From JAIMBK01 sp040755215 (GTDB lineage: Bacteria > Bacillota > Desulfotomaculia > Desulfotomaculales > Nap2-2B), in assembly GCA_040755215.1 (NCBI GenBank), contig JBFMBG010000011.1, positions 1 through 52,975 of the forward strand: DNA of 52,975 nt. Reading direction: 5' to 3'. Position 1 is the stretch's first letter; every line of letters starts with the position of its first letter. Of the stretch, positions 1 through 9,057 are shown piece after piece. Under the pieces are notes generated by a model. That model was not told the origin of the DNA. It searched no databases and saw only the letters and a program-made list of their open reading frames with translations. A program made the position numbers and the translations under genes.

Positions 1-11
1 AGAAAAAGATC

Positions 12-43
12 AAGGTGGGAGTGAAGAAAAAGTCTCCCACCTT
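12..43. terminator. Hairpin, possible acs terminator
   Basis: A perfect 10-bp stem (AAGGTGGGAG / CTCCCACCTT) encloses a 12-nt A-rich loop. Read on the minus strand it is followed by GATCTTTTTCT, so it could end the acs transcript after a long 3' untranslated region. The T-run is not immediately next to the stem, so the assignment is tentative. Confidence 0.4.
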
Positions 44-95
44 TCGCCATCCGCACATCAGTCCAGGTGTTCACGATATCTGCTCAGAAAATATC

Positions 96-186
96 AGGCA
101 CAAAGTTTGCCAGGCACAAAGGCACAAAGTAAAAATACTTTTAACTCTGGCTCCTTTTGCCTATGTGCCTTAGTGCCTTAGTGCCT
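96..186. repeat. Cluster of short inverted GGCAC repeats
   Basis: Three copies of (A)GGCACAAAG (near 96, 112 and 121) face three copies of GTGCCT (165, 173, 181) in opposite orientation, about 35 nt apart. The array can fold into a long imperfect hairpin. It is non-coding and looks like a dispersed palindromic element rather than a gene. I found no second copy in the window. Confidence 0.5.
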
Positions 187-277
187 TGGGGTGCGCCTGC
201 TATGCAAAATCGTTAATTTCCATCCTCTGCTGGTGCTGCGTTAGCAGCATGAGTGTCTAATTACAGAGCTCTTTGCT

Positions 278-2224
278 TTATGCCTGCTTCATCTTTCTTA
301 CCGCTTCCCTGATTTCCTCCACCGAAGCTTCTTCTTCGATCGTGGAAATATCGCCGATCTCTTTTTCCGTCCAGAGCGCTCTCATGACCCGGCGCATAAT
401 CTTGCCGCTTCTAGTTTTGGGCAGGCCTTTAATAAATTCGATATCTCGTACCACGACGATCGCGCCCATGGTTTTACGGACATGCTCGATTAATTCCTGC
501 TTCAATTCTTCCGACGGCTCAAAACCCGGCTTCAGGACGACAAAGGCGCAGGCCACCTCGCCCCGGAGTTCGTCGGGAACACCGGAAACACCGGCTTCCA
601 CCACCGCCGGGTGGGAAATTAAAGCACTTTCAATCTCAATGGTGCCGATGCGGTGGGCGGCTATTTTAATGACCTCGTCCGACCGGCCGGCGAACCAGAT
701 ATAGCCGTCTTCGTCCCAGTAAGCGGCGTCGCCCGAATAGTAAGCGCCTTTCGTGGCGGGGTACCGCTCCCAGTATTCGGCCTGGTACCTTTCCGGTTCT
801 CCCCAAAGCGTCGGCGTGAGGCCGGGGAAGGGTCTCCGGATGACCACCACGCCTTTTTCTCCCGGCCCCAGGGAATGGCCGTCCCTTTCGTCCACGATGT
901 CGGCGACGATCCCGGGAACGGGGATGCAGGCGGAACCCGGCTTGATGGGAAGAAGTCCTAAGCCGTACGGATTGGCAAAAATCGGTCCCGATGTTTCCGT
1001 CTGCCACATATGGTCGATGACGGGGATTTTATTCTGAAAAACTTCCTCCTGCAGCCACTGCCAGGCCGGCGGGTTGAGCACTTCCCCGGCGCAGACGATT
1101 CTTTCCACGGAGCTTAAATCGTGCTTGCGGGCCTGTTCCAGGCCCAGCTTCATCAAGCCGCGCACGCCCGTTGGCGAAAGCCACAACCCCGTGGCCTTGT
1201 TCCGCTCCACAATTTCCCACCACATATCCGGTCGCGGGTAATCAGGGGTGCCTTCGTAAAGGACCGAAGTGCAGCCGAAGAGCAACGGGCCGTAAACGTT
1301 GTAACTGTGACCCACAATCCAGCCGATGTCCGAGGTGCAGAACCAGACATCTTCCTCTTTTAAGGCGTAAATCCATTTGCCCATGGAGTAGACGTAAACC
1401 TGGTAACCCCCGTGGTTTTGGACGGTTACTTTGGGCTTGGCCGTGGTTCCGGAGGTGGGGAGCATGAAAAGGGGCTCATTGGCTTCCACCGGAACGATTT
1501 CCGCTTCAATCCCTTCCCCCAGGGCCAGGAATTCCTCCCAGAAGATATCTCTCCCTTCTTTCATGGGGGGCATATCCTGCCTGTTTCTGCGCAAAACAAC
1601 CACCTTGTGGACCCGCCCGGGGCAGATCGCCAGGGCGTCGTCGATAATTTTCTTTAATGCTAAGGGTTTACCGCGGCGGGATCCCTCGTCCTGGGTAAGG
1701 ATAAATTTGGCGCCGGAAATGTCCAGCCGGTCGGCCACGGCGTTGGCCGAAAAACCGGCGAAGATCACCACGTGTACGGCGGCGATGCGCGCGCAGGCCA
1801 GCATGGCCACCACCGCCTCGATGCCCATGGGCATGTAGATGGCCACCCGGTCGCCCTTTGCCACCCCCAGGCCTTTTAGGGCAGAGGCGTATTTCTTCAC
1901 CATGGCCAGCAGCTGTCCGTAGGTGACTACGCGCACCTCTCCGGTCTCCCCGGACTCGGCGACCAGGGCGGCCCTTCCGGCGCGCCCTCGCTTGACGTTG
2001 TAATCGACGCAGTTGTAGCTGATGTTGGTCAGCCCGCCCACGAACCACTTAAAGGTGGGATATTCCCAGCTGAACACCTTGTCCCACTTCCGAAACCAAT
2101 GGATGTCGTGAACCGCTTTGTTTGCCGCATCCTCCCAGAAGCTCTCCGGATCGTCCTTTGCCCAGTCAAGAAACCTTTTTACCTGAGGCGGGATCATTCC
2201 CGTCCCCGTCTTTGGACCGCTCAT
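278..2224 (-). CDS. acs: Acetyl-CoA synthetase-like AMP-forming ligase
   Basis: A cytoplasmic acyl-adenylate-forming enzyme of 648 aa, the usual length for acetyl-CoA synthetases. It activates a short carboxylic acid with ATP and CoA. An N-terminal ACS domain is followed by the large AMP-binding domain. The phosphate-binding motif is at 256-265 (PTSGTTAKPK), the WQTE motif at 407-410, and the C-terminal catalytic lysine in RSGK is K608. The Trp at the position that limits acyl size in acetate enzymes is kept (W407), which argues for a small substrate. The phosphate loop has TTAKPK where STGKPK is usual, and DHMWQTETSG replaces the common DTWWQTETGG, so acetate specificity is not certain. It stands alone and is divergent from the CoA-disulfide reductase gene. 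Confidence 0.8.
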   Translation of the reverse strand: MSGPKTGTGMIPPQVKRFLDWAKDDPESFWEDAANKAVHDIHWFRKWDKVFSWEYPTFKWFVGGLTNISYNCVDYNVKRGRAGRAALVAESGETGEVRVVTYGQLLAMVKKYASALKGLGVAKGDRVAIYMPMGIEAVVAMLACARIAAVHVVIFAGFSANAVADRLDISGAKFILTQDEGSRRGKPLALKKIIDDALAICPGRVHKVVVLRRNRQDMPPMKEGRDIFWEEFLALGEGIEAEIVPVEANEPLFMLPTSGTTAKPKVTVQNHGGYQVYVYSMGKWIYALKEEDVWFCTSDIGWIVGHSYNVYGPLLFGCTSVLYEGTPDYPRPDMWWEIVERNKATGLWLSPTGVRGLMKLGLEQARKHDLSSVERIVCAGEVLNPPAWQWLQEEVFQNKIPVIDHMWQTETSGPIFANPYGLGLLPIKPGSACIPVPGIVADIVDERDGHSLGPGEKGVVVIRRPFPGLTPTLWGEPERYQAEYWERYPATKGAYYSGDAAYWDEDGYIWFAGRSDEVIKIAAHRIGTIEIESALISHPAVVEAGVSGVPDELRGEVACAFVVLKPGFEPSEELKQELIEHVRKTMGAIVVVRDIEFIKGLPKTRSGKIMRRVMRALWTEKEIGDISTIEEEASVEEIREAVRKMKQA

Positions 2225-2368
2225 TACTTAAATCAGCCCCCCTTTGGTTTCGTAATATAAAACTATGTTTCTTTAATTCTAAATCAGAACCTGACCATAA
2301 TTAAGAATGTTTGAGCCAAAGGTTATTTTTTACGTTTAAAAGGTCATTTTCAGGAGGCCAACGGTCCC

Positions 2369-2398
2369 TTGACCGGCGAAAAGAAAAAGGTTTAGAAT
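2369..2398 (+). promoter_or_regulatory. Sigma-A-type promoter of the CoA-disulfide reductase gene
   Basis: TTGACC, an 18-nt spacer and TAGAAT, ending 27 nt before the ATG at 2426. A GGGGAGGA ribosome site lies between. The roughly 200-nt intergenic region also has to hold the divergent acs promoter, which I could not place with confidence. Confidence 0.55.
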
Positions 2399-2425
2399 AG
2401 GAAAAGGGGGGGAGGAAGAAACGAA

Positions 2426-4108
2426 ATGGGCGAAAAAATCGTTATTATTGGAGGCGTAGCGGCCGGTCCGAAAGTCGCCGCCCGCGCCCGGCGGCTTTCC
2501 CCGCAGGCCGAAATCACGATGATCGAGCGCGGCCGGTTGATTTCTTACGCAGGGTGCGGCATGCCCTTTTACCTGTCCGGGCAAATAAAAGATTACAACG
2601 AACTGTTCACCACCCCCTACGGGGTCAAAAGGAACGAGGAATTTTTCTTAACCGAGCGGAATATCCGGGTGCTCACGCGCACGGAAGCGCTGGCCATTAA
2701 TCGGCAAAAAAAAGAGGTGACTGTCGTTGATCTGAATACCCGGGCGGAGTCCGTGATTCCTTATGACAAGCTCGTCCTGGCCACCGGTTCGCTTCCCGTG
2801 GTGCCGCCCTTTGCGGGGATCGACTTAAAAGGGGTGCACCGCTTAAACCACCCTGAGGACGCCCAAAAAATTATGGCGGAAATTGAAAATGTCAACGATG
2901 TGGTAATCATCGGGGCCGGCATGATCGGGATGGAAGCAGTCGATGCCCTGGCCAGGCGCAAAATCTTTGTAACGGTGGTGGAATTAAAAGAGCAGATCTT
3001 GCCCGGGATGCTGGACGCCGACCTGGCCGCCGTTTTAAAAAGCAGGCTGGAAGAACGGGGCGTGGAGTTTCACCTGGGGGAAAAGGTGCTGCGGCTGGAA
3101 GGGAATGAAGAAGGCCGGGTCGCGCGGGTGGCAACGGACAAAGGCGCGCTGGACGCCGATCTGGTGATCATCGCGGTAGGGGTGCGCCCCAACGTTGCGC
3201 TGGCCAAAGCCGCCGGGCTGGCCATCGGCGAAACCGGCGCCATTGCGGTAAACGAATACTTGCAAACCAGCGACCCCGATATTTATGCCCTGGGCGACTG
3301 CGTGGAAAACATCCACCTGGTTTCCCGCCGGAAGGTATACATTCCGCTGGCTTCCACCGCCGCCCGGCAGGGCAGGGTGGCCGGCGACAACGTGGTGGGC
3401 GGGAAAAGCAGGTTCCCCGGTATACTCGGCACCGCCGTGATCAAGCTATTGAACCAGAACGCCGGCAGAACCGGTCTGGGCGAAGAGCAGGCCCGGGAAG
3501 CAGGCTTTGCCGTGTCGGTCACCACCACCGGGGCACACGACCGGACGCATTACCATCCGGAGCACGGGCGGATGCTCTTGAAACTGATCACGGAAACCGG
3601 AACCGGGCGGGTTTTGGGCGCTCAGGCCGTTGGCGAAGGAGACGTGGTCAAGAGGATCGACGTGCTGGCCTGCGCGATCAATTACGGAGCGCGCGTTGAC
3701 GATCTGGCCTGCCTGGATTTAGGATACGCGCCGCCTTTCAATACGCCCATTGATCCCCTTCAGCACGGTGCAAACACGGTACGGAATAAAATGCAGGGGG
3801 TCGCCAGGGGAATCAGCGCCGGGGAATTATACGATCAACTGACCGGCGAAGACGATTTTGTCCTGCTGGATGTGCGGACCCAGCCCCAATACCGGGCCCG
3901 GCACATTGAGGACGCAAGGACGCTCTTAATCCCTATCGGGGAATTGCGGGAGAGGATCGGCGAGATTCCGAAAGACAAGGAAATTGTTGTGCTCTGCGCA
4001 ATCGGCAGCCGGAGCTACGAGGCGCAGCGCATTCTGGAAGGGGCCGGTTTTAAGAACGTCCGTTTCTTAGAAGGCGGCCTGCTGGGCTGGCCCTACGAAC
4101 TGGATTAA
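2426..4108 (+). CDS. CoA-disulfide reductase with C-terminal rhodanese domain
   Basis: A 560-aa flavoprotein of the pyridine nucleotide-disulfide oxidoreductase family. The N-terminal FAD motif GGVAAG is at 9-14. The single active-site cysteine of CoA-disulfide/NADH-polysulfide reductases is in YAGCGMPFYLSG (C44). A second NAD-binding GAGMIGMEA motif and an ALGDC FAD motif follow. A rhodanese domain occupies about 465-560, with active-site loop CAIGSRS (C524). This fused form reduces CoA disulfide, persulfide or polysulfide using NAD(P)H and fits sulfur metabolism in an anaerobe. Monocistronic, with its own promoter and a strong terminator. Confidence 0.88.
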   Translation: MGEKIVIIGGVAAGPKVAARARRLSPQAEITMIERGRLISYAGCGMPFYLSGQIKDYNELFTTPYGVKRNEEFFLTERNIRVLTRTEALAINRQKKEVTVVDLNTRAESVIPYDKLVLATGSLPVVPPFAGIDLKGVHRLNHPEDAQKIMAEIENVNDVVIIGAGMIGMEAVDALARRKIFVTVVELKEQILPGMLDADLAAVLKSRLEERGVEFHLGEKVLRLEGNEEGRVARVATDKGALDADLVIIAVGVRPNVALAKAAGLAIGETGAIAVNEYLQTSDPDIYALGDCVENIHLVSRRKVYIPLASTAARQGRVAGDNVVGGKSRFPGILGTAVIKLLNQNAGRTGLGEEQAREAGFAVSVTTTGAHDRTHYHPEHGRMLLKLITETGTGRVLGAQAVGEGDVVKRIDVLACAINYGARVDDLACLDLGYAPPFNTPIDPLQHGANTVRNKMQGVARGISAGELYDQLTGEDDFVLLDVRTQPQYRARHIEDARTLLIPIGELRERIGEIPKDKEIVVLCAIGSRSYEAQRILEGAGFKNVRFLEGGLLGWPYELD

Positions 4109-4149
4109 AAGACCGGGTATTTTTCCGGCGCTATTAAGTCCAGCTCAAC

Positions 4150-4190
4150 AGCAAAAAAGGCACTGGCAAGTGCCTTTTTTGCTTTTTAGT
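4150..4190. terminator. Strong bidirectional terminator
   Basis: A perfect 15-bp stem (AGCAAAAAAGGCACT and its complement) with a 4-nt GGCA loop, then TTTTA. The A-tract on the left arm would serve the opposite strand too. It separates the CoA-disulfide reductase gene from the spoIIIA operon. Confidence 0.9.
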
Positions 4191-4206
4191 CGACAGAAAG
4201 GTGCTG

Positions 4207-4235
4207 GCATAAAACAACGCAAACCGCCATAGTTA
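4207..4235 (+). promoter_or_regulatory. Candidate sigma-E promoter of spoIIIA
   Basis: GCATAAA, 14 nt, then CATAGTTA resembles the mother-cell sigma-E pattern (ATA-rich -35, CATA-type -10). It sits 25 nt upstream of the spoIIIAA start, after the preceding terminator. In Bacillus subtilis spoIIIA is a sigma-E operon, so a site is expected here; the exact match is by eye. Confidence 0.5.
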
Positions 4236-4259
4236 TGCTATATAAGGAGGGACAAACAG

Positions 4260-5366
4260 GTGCCAAAGGTATATCCGCTGACGGAGCGCGCACCTTCCCG
4301 GCCGCCGGGCGGCGTTTCAGCAAGCGAAACCGGGATTCCAACAACCAGGCCGGCAAAGTCAAACCCCGCCCCCTGGCAGGAAATCTTGCCGTTTTTACCA
4401 CCGGCTTTAAACGCGATAATTACGAACTTGCCTGCCGAAGTACTCGGGAAATTAGAAGAAATCCGCTTAAGACAGGACAGGCCGTTGATTATCGGCCTGC
4501 CCGGCGAGGATCGCATGGTCGCTCAAAATGGCGCCCTGGTCAAAGATTGCGCCCGGGCTTACCTGGTCACGGCGGATGACGTTCAGCGCGTCACCCAACT
4601 CGTCAGCGGGTGCTCGCTATACGCTTTTGAAGAAGAGTTGAAAAACGGCTACATCACCTTGCCGGGCGGCCACCGGGTGGGCCTGGCGGGAAAAGCGGTG
4701 GTTGAAAAAGGGCGGATAAAAACGCTCAAATATATATCCAGTTTAAATATTCGGATCTCCCGGGAAATAAATTGCCTTGCCGATCCCGTCTTGCCCTGCC
4801 TGCTGGACCCGAAATCGGCCAACATTTACCACACGCTAATTTTTTCCCCGCCTCGCTGCGGCAAAACGACTCTGCTGCGCGACCTCGTCCGGCAGATCAG
4901 CAATGGTATCCCCGGGCTGAATTTTCCCGGCTTAACCGTCGGCCTGGTCGACGAGCGCTCGGAGCTGGCGGGTTGTTACCGCGGAGTGCCCCAGCGGGAC
5001 GTAGGCATCCGGACGGATGTACTGGACGGGTGCCCCAAGGCCGAGGGAATGATCATGCTGCTCCGCGCGATGGCCCCGCAGGTCATCGCCACCGACGAAA
5101 TCGGCAGCCGCGACGACGTGGCCGCCCTGGAAGAAGTGTTCAACGCCGGGGTGAAAGTAATTGTTACGGTGCATGGGTCGTCGCTGAGGGAACTGGCCGC
5201 CCGGCCTTCTTTAAATTATTTGCTCAATTTAAAAGTAATCGAGCGTTACGTGTTACTGGGACGCTCGCAGGGCATCGGAACGGTGGAAGAAATCTTTGAT
5301 GGTGATGGCAAATCGCTAAAGCCGCTTACGAAAAATAATTCCAGCCGAACTTCCGGAAAGGAATGA
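4260..5366 (+). CDS. spoIIIAA: Stage III sporulation protein AA (ATPase)
   Basis: 368 aa, a secretion-type ATPase that works on the cytoplasmic face of the mother-cell membrane in the SpoIIIA-SpoIIQ feeding-tube channel. The P-loop is PPRCGKTT (197-204), followed by GLVDERSE and ATDEIGSRDD Walker B-like motifs. The GTG start at 4260 lies downstream of an AAGGAGGG ribosome site. The first 40 residues are Pro/Ser-rich and extend beyond the usual start of the family. First gene of an eight-gene operon in the standard order. Confidence 0.93.
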   Translation: MPKVYPLTERAPSRPPGGVSASETGIPTTRPAKSNPAPWQEILPFLPPALNAIITNLPAEVLGKLEEIRLRQDRPLIIGLPGEDRMVAQNGALVKDCARAYLVTADDVQRVTQLVSGCSLYAFEEELKNGYITLPGGHRVGLAGKAVVEKGRIKTLKYISSLNIRISREINCLADPVLPCLLDPKSANIYHTLIFSPPRCGKTTLLRDLVRQISNGIPGLNFPGLTVGLVDERSELAGCYRGVPQRDVGIRTDVLDGCPKAEGMIMLLRAMAPQVIATDEIGSRDDVAALEEVFNAGVKVIVTVHGSSLRELAARPSLNYLLNLKVIERYVLLGRSQGIGTVEEIFDGDGKSLKPLTKNNSSRTSGKE

Positions 5367-5373
5367 AAGATCG

Positions 5374-5892
5374 TTGCTCAAGCTGGTGGGTGCGCTGGTC
5401 ATCATCCTGGGCTGCGGGTTGATTGGCGTAATGATTGCCCGCACTTATTCACTGCGGCCGGCAGACTTGCGCAACCTGCAGGCCGCTCTGCAAATGCTGG
5501 AAACAGAAATCAATTACGCCGCCACGCCCCTGGCGGAGGCTTTGCGTTCCATCGCCGCCCGGGCGGATAAACGCGTAGCCCCCTTATTTGCATCCGCGCT
5601 GGCCGAACTGAGGACCACGCCCGGCTGCACGGCCCGGGAAGCGTGGGAAAAGGCGCTGAAGACCTTTTATCCGCAAACGGCGCTGCTGAAAAGCGACCTG
5701 GCGATCTTAAGCAATCTGGGTAGAGCTTTGGGAATCTCGGACCGCCAGGACCAAACCAGGCACCTGCGCCTGGCCATCGACCAAATCGGCGCCGAAATAG
5801 ACCGGGCGCAAAACGATGCCGCCAGACACGTCAAGCTATGGAACTACCTGGGCTTTCTCGGCGGACTGGTAATCGTCCTTCTTTTATATTAA
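5374..5892 (+). CDS. spoIIIAB: Stage III sporulation protein AB
   Basis: 172 aa with an N-terminal and a C-terminal hydrophobic helix around a helical soluble region, typical of SpoIIIAB (a type II secretion GspF-like component). TTG start at 5374, seven bases after the spoIIIAA stop, with GGAAAGGA upstream. Position and size fit the family. Confidence 0.88.
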   Translation: MLKLVGALVIILGCGLIGVMIARTYSLRPADLRNLQAALQMLETEINYAATPLAEALRSIAARADKRVAPLFASALAELRTTPGCTAREAWEKALKTFYPQTALLKSDLAILSNLGRALGISDRQDQTRHLRLAIDQIGAEIDRAQNDAARHVKLWNYLGFLGGLVIVLLLY

Positions 5893-5905
5893 AGAGGTGA
5901 AAGGA

Positions 5906-6109
5906 ATGGGATATGATATCAATCTCATCTTTAAAATCGTCGGGGTCGGCATTCTGGTAGGCGCCGCCCATTACATCCTGAAAAATTCCGGGAAGGAAGA
6001 TTACGCTTTTCTGGCCACCCTGGGCGGCCTGGGGATCGTTTTAATCTGGGTCATTCAGCTCCTGGGAAACTTTTTCGACCAGGTCCGGTCCGTCTTTAAA
6101 CTTTTCTAA
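5906..6109 (+). CDS. spoIIIAC: Stage III sporulation protein AC
   Basis: A small membrane protein of about 67 aa with two transmembrane helices, part of the SpoIIIA channel. The ATG at 5906 is preferred over the GTG at 5897 because AAGAGGTG then has normal spacing. Thirteen bases separate it from spoIIIAB. Confidence 0.88.
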   Translation: MGYDINLIFKIVGVGILVGAAHYILKNSGKEDYAFLATLGGLGIVLIWVIQLLGNFFDQVRSVFKLF

Positions 6110-6132
6110 CCGTTAAAAAGGGGCCAAAAGCC

Positions 6133-6519
6133 ATGGAAATCATGCAAATCGTCGGGATCGGCATCGTGGCGGCGGTTCTGGCCGTCACCATCCGGCAAAA
6201 CAAGCCGGAAATAGCCGCCACCGTGAGTATCGCGGCGGGCCTTATCATTTTTTTGCTGGTGCTCGGTAAAATCGGAGCGGTCGTTGACGTTTTAAAAGAA
6301 CTGGCGAATCGTGCCGATTTAAATGCCATTTACCTGGCCACCATCTTAAAAATCACGGCCATTGCCTACATAGCCGAATTCGGGGCGCAAATCTGCCGGG
6401 ATGCCGGAGAAGGCGCGCTGGCCGTGAAGATCGAATTCGCCGCCAAGGTGCTGGTGTTAATTTTGGCCGTTCCCATCCTGGCCGCGGTACTGCAGGCTTT
6501 ATTAAAACTGGTGCCTTGA
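6133..6519 (+). CDS. spoIIIAD: Stage III sporulation protein AD
   Basis: 128 aa, almost wholly hydrophobic with three to four membrane helices, the expected size for SpoIIIAD. It begins with ATG at 6133 after an AAAGGGG ribosome site and is followed by spoIIIAE. Confidence 0.88.
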   Translation: MEIMQIVGIGIVAAVLAVTIRQNKPEIAATVSIAAGLIIFLLVLGKIGAVVDVLKELANRADLNAIYLATILKITAIAYIAEFGAQICRDAGEGALAVKIEFAAKVLVLILAVPILAAVLQALLKLVP

Positions 6520-6532
6520 GGTGGTTGGCTAA

Positions 6533-7744
6533 ATGAAAAAGTCGGTTTGGCTCTTCTTTTTTGCTTTGTTTATTTTTCCGGCTTGCGCCACGGGAGCCGG
6601 CCCCGCGGCGACAGATGAGCAGCAAATACCTTTTCATGGGCAAATAAATGATCCCCAAAACCAATCCAGGGTAAACCAACCCGAGTTAGATATGAAAGAA
6701 ATCGAGGGTTACATCAACCGGCTGGACAGCGAAATAAAGAAATCCGTGCCGGAACTCAACTTTCGGGATCTTTTAATTAAACTGGCCAGGGGAGAAATTG
6801 AATTAACCCCTGTCGGCATTTTGCAGAACGTTTTAACCTGCTTCTTTCGGGAAGTTGTAGCCAGTTCCGCCCTTTTGGGGAAGCTGATCATCCTGGCCGT
6901 CATCTGCGCCGTCCTGCATAACCTGACCGTTGCCTTTGACCGCGGGACGACCGGCCAGCTCGGCTATATCGTGGTTTACCTGGTAATTATCGGGCTGGCC
7001 CTCGGCTCTTTTGCCCTGGCCGTAAATGCCGGTCGGGAAGTAGTGGACAAAATGGTTTCTTTCATGCAGGCCCTGCTGCCTCTTCTGCTGACCCTGCTGG
7101 TAGCGCTCGGGGGAGTGGCTTCGGCAGCCATCTTTCACCCGGTCATTCTGGGCACGTTGACCGTTCTCGGCACGCTCACGAAGAACATTGTCCTGCCGCT
7201 GATTTTCTTTGCCGCCGTGCTCAGTATCGTCGGCAACCTTTCCCCCCAGTTCAGGGTGTCTCACCTGGCCGGTCTCCTGAAAACGGTCGCCCTGGGGATC
7301 CTGGGGGTTTTCGGGACGATTTTTTTGGGTGTCCTGGCCATCCGGGGAGTGGCCGGGGGTGTGGGCGACGGGATCGCCTTGCGGACGGCCAAGTTTGCCG
7401 TAGACGCCTTTATTCCGATTGTCGGCGGAATGTTTTCGGACGCTCTGGAAGCAATCATCAGTTCGTCGCTCCTGATCAAAAACGCCGCGGGGATAGCCGG
7501 AATGATTGCTGTTTTATTAATTATGGGGCTCCCCCTGCTCAAGATAATTACCCTTGCCCTGATCTATAAACTTGCCGGCGCCCTGGTTCAACCCGTGGGT
7601 GAGGGGCAGGTGGTTGATTGTTTAAATGATTTGGGCTCCAGCCTGATGATGGTTTTTGCCGTGGTCTCCGTGGTGGGGTTGCTGTTCTTTTTTGTCATCG
7701 CCATTTTAGTTGGCGTTAGCAATCTTACCGTAATGCTGCGCTGA
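6533..7744 (+). CDS. spoIIIAE: Stage III sporulation protein AE
   Basis: 403 aa. A signal peptide of about 22 residues is followed by a short hydrophilic region and a large polytopic membrane domain (from about 105 to the end). SpoIIIAE is the largest membrane component of the mother-cell channel complex. ATG at 6533 with a GAGGTGG ribosome site, 14 bases after spoIIIAD. Confidence 0.92.
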   Translation: MKKSVWLFFFALFIFPACATGAGPAATDEQQIPFHGQINDPQNQSRVNQPELDMKEIEGYINRLDSEIKKSVPELNFRDLLIKLARGEIELTPVGILQNVLTCFFREVVASSALLGKLIILAVICAVLHNLTVAFDRGTTGQLGYIVVYLVIIGLALGSFALAVNAGREVVDKMVSFMQALLPLLLTLLVALGGVASAAIFHPVILGTLTVLGTLTKNIVLPLIFFAAVLSIVGNLSPQFRVSHLAGLLKTVALGILGVFGTIFLGVLAIRGVAGGVGDGIALRTAKFAVDAFIPIVGGMFSDALEAIISSSLLIKNAAGIAGMIAVLLIMGLPLLKIITLALIYKLAGALVQPVGEGQVVDCLNDLGSSLMMVFAVVSVVGLLFFFVIAILVGVSNLTVMLR

Positions 7745-7766
7745 ACACGACCTGGGGGAGAAGTCC

Positions 7767-8417
7767 TTGGAAATAATTCGCCTGCTCATCCAAAACCTGA
7801 TCGTGATCGTCGTGCTGGCCGTCCTTTTGGAAATCCTTCTCCCGGCGGGCGAGATGAAGCGCTACGTAAAGCTGGTAATGGGGCTGCTGGTGATTATTAC
7901 GGTGCTTGGAGCGCTGGGCAGTCTGTTCCGGGGGGGTTGGACGCTGGCCCTGCCTGAGCAGGTGATCGGCGGCGAACAGACCGGCGCAGCCGCCTTAACC
8001 GAAATTATGGCCAGCGCCAAAAAATTAAGCGCGGCTCACCGCACCAGGGCGCTGGAAGAATACCGGCGCTCCCTGGCCCGCCAGGTCAGCGCCCTGGCCG
8101 GTTTGAGCGGGGAAGTATCCGTTCTTTCGGCGGAAGTAGACGTCTACACCGAAGAAAACAACCCTAAATTTGGCCAGGTGAAACAAATCCGGATAGTAGT
8201 AAAAAATGCGCAGTTTTCCGGCGGGAAGCACAATTCAGTAACGCAACCGGTAGAAATTTCGGTTGGTGAACGAGAACGAGCTGAATCGGAAAAAACCGGC
8301 AGCGGGCAACTGGAACGGACGCAACCTTTGCCTGCGGAGGTTATAAATAAGCTAAAAACAACAATCGCAAATTTTTACAACCTTTCTCCCGAACAGGTGC
8401 AGGTCATTGAAGAGTAG
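7767..8417 (+). CDS. spoIIIAF: Stage III sporulation protein AF
   Basis: 216 aa. Two N-terminal membrane helices (about 5-60) are followed by a soluble domain with the ring-building fold known in SpoIIIAF/AG/AH. TTG start at 7767 downstream of GGGGGAG. Its C-terminal soluble part ends in the NLSPEQVQV stretch common in the family. Confidence 0.88.
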   Translation: MEIIRLLIQNLIVIVVLAVLLEILLPAGEMKRYVKLVMGLLVIITVLGALGSLFRGGWTLALPEQVIGGEQTGAAALTEIMASAKKLSAAHRTRALEEYRRSLARQVSALAGLSGEVSVLSAEVDVYTEENNPKFGQVKQIRIVVKNAQFSGGKHNSVTQPVEISVGERERAESEKTGSGQLERTQPLPAEVINKLKTTIANFYNLSPEQVQVIEE

Positions 8418-8438
8418 AGTTAAGAGAGGAGCGGGAAA

Positions 8439-9056
8439 ATGAGAAACTTGTTGCAGAAAATTGCGGGGGGCAGCGGGGAAGGCGATTATCCTCCCAAACA
8501 ACAAAGGCAAAAAATTATCTGGCTGATGTGCGCAGTAATTCTGGGCATTGCCTTAATTTTAATCGGCAACGGCAGCCGGTCCGGGCAAAGCACCCAGAAT
8601 AAAACAACGGGTGAAACTGCGGAACAGAAAAGTATTTTTCGCTCGGCAATGGCCCAGGAGGAAGAGATGCTGGCCGGCCGCCTGAAAAAAATGTTGAGCC
8701 AGGTGGAGGGAGCCGGAAAGGTTGACGTAACCGTCCGCCTGGCCAGTTCGAAGCGCGATAAATACGCCATTAACACCACTACCGGCCGCAAAACTACGCA
8801 GGAAAAAGATCAGGCGGGCGGCACCAGGCTGATTACCGAAAACACCGGCAACGAACAGCTTGTTTTGATTCGCGATGGCCAAAGGGAAACTCCCGTGGTC
8901 GAAGAAGAACAGGCGGCACGCATAGCGGGGGTGCTGATCGTGGCGGAAGGAGCAAAAGACCCTTTAATCAAGGCCCATTTATTTAAAGCAGTGCAGGTAG
9001 CCCTGGGCGTAGAACCGCAAAAAATTCTCGTCCTGCCGGCCGAGGGAGGGAAATAA
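8439..9056 (+). CDS. spoIIIAG: Stage III sporulation protein AG
   Basis: 205 aa with one membrane helix near 28-46 and a soluble ring-forming domain. SpoIIIAG builds the large intermembrane ring of the feeding tube. ATG at 8439 with AGAGGAG upstream. Confidence 0.9.
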   Translation: MRNLLQKIAGGSGEGDYPPKQQRQKIIWLMCAVILGIALILIGNGSRSGQSTQNKTTGETAEQKSIFRSAMAQEEEMLAGRLKKMLSQVEGAGKVDVTVRLASSKRDKYAINTTTGRKTTQEKDQAGGTRLITENTGNEQLVLIRDGQRETPVVEEEQAARIAGVLIVAEGAKDPLIKAHLFKAVQVALGVEPQKILVLPAEGGK

Positions 9057-9057
9057 A

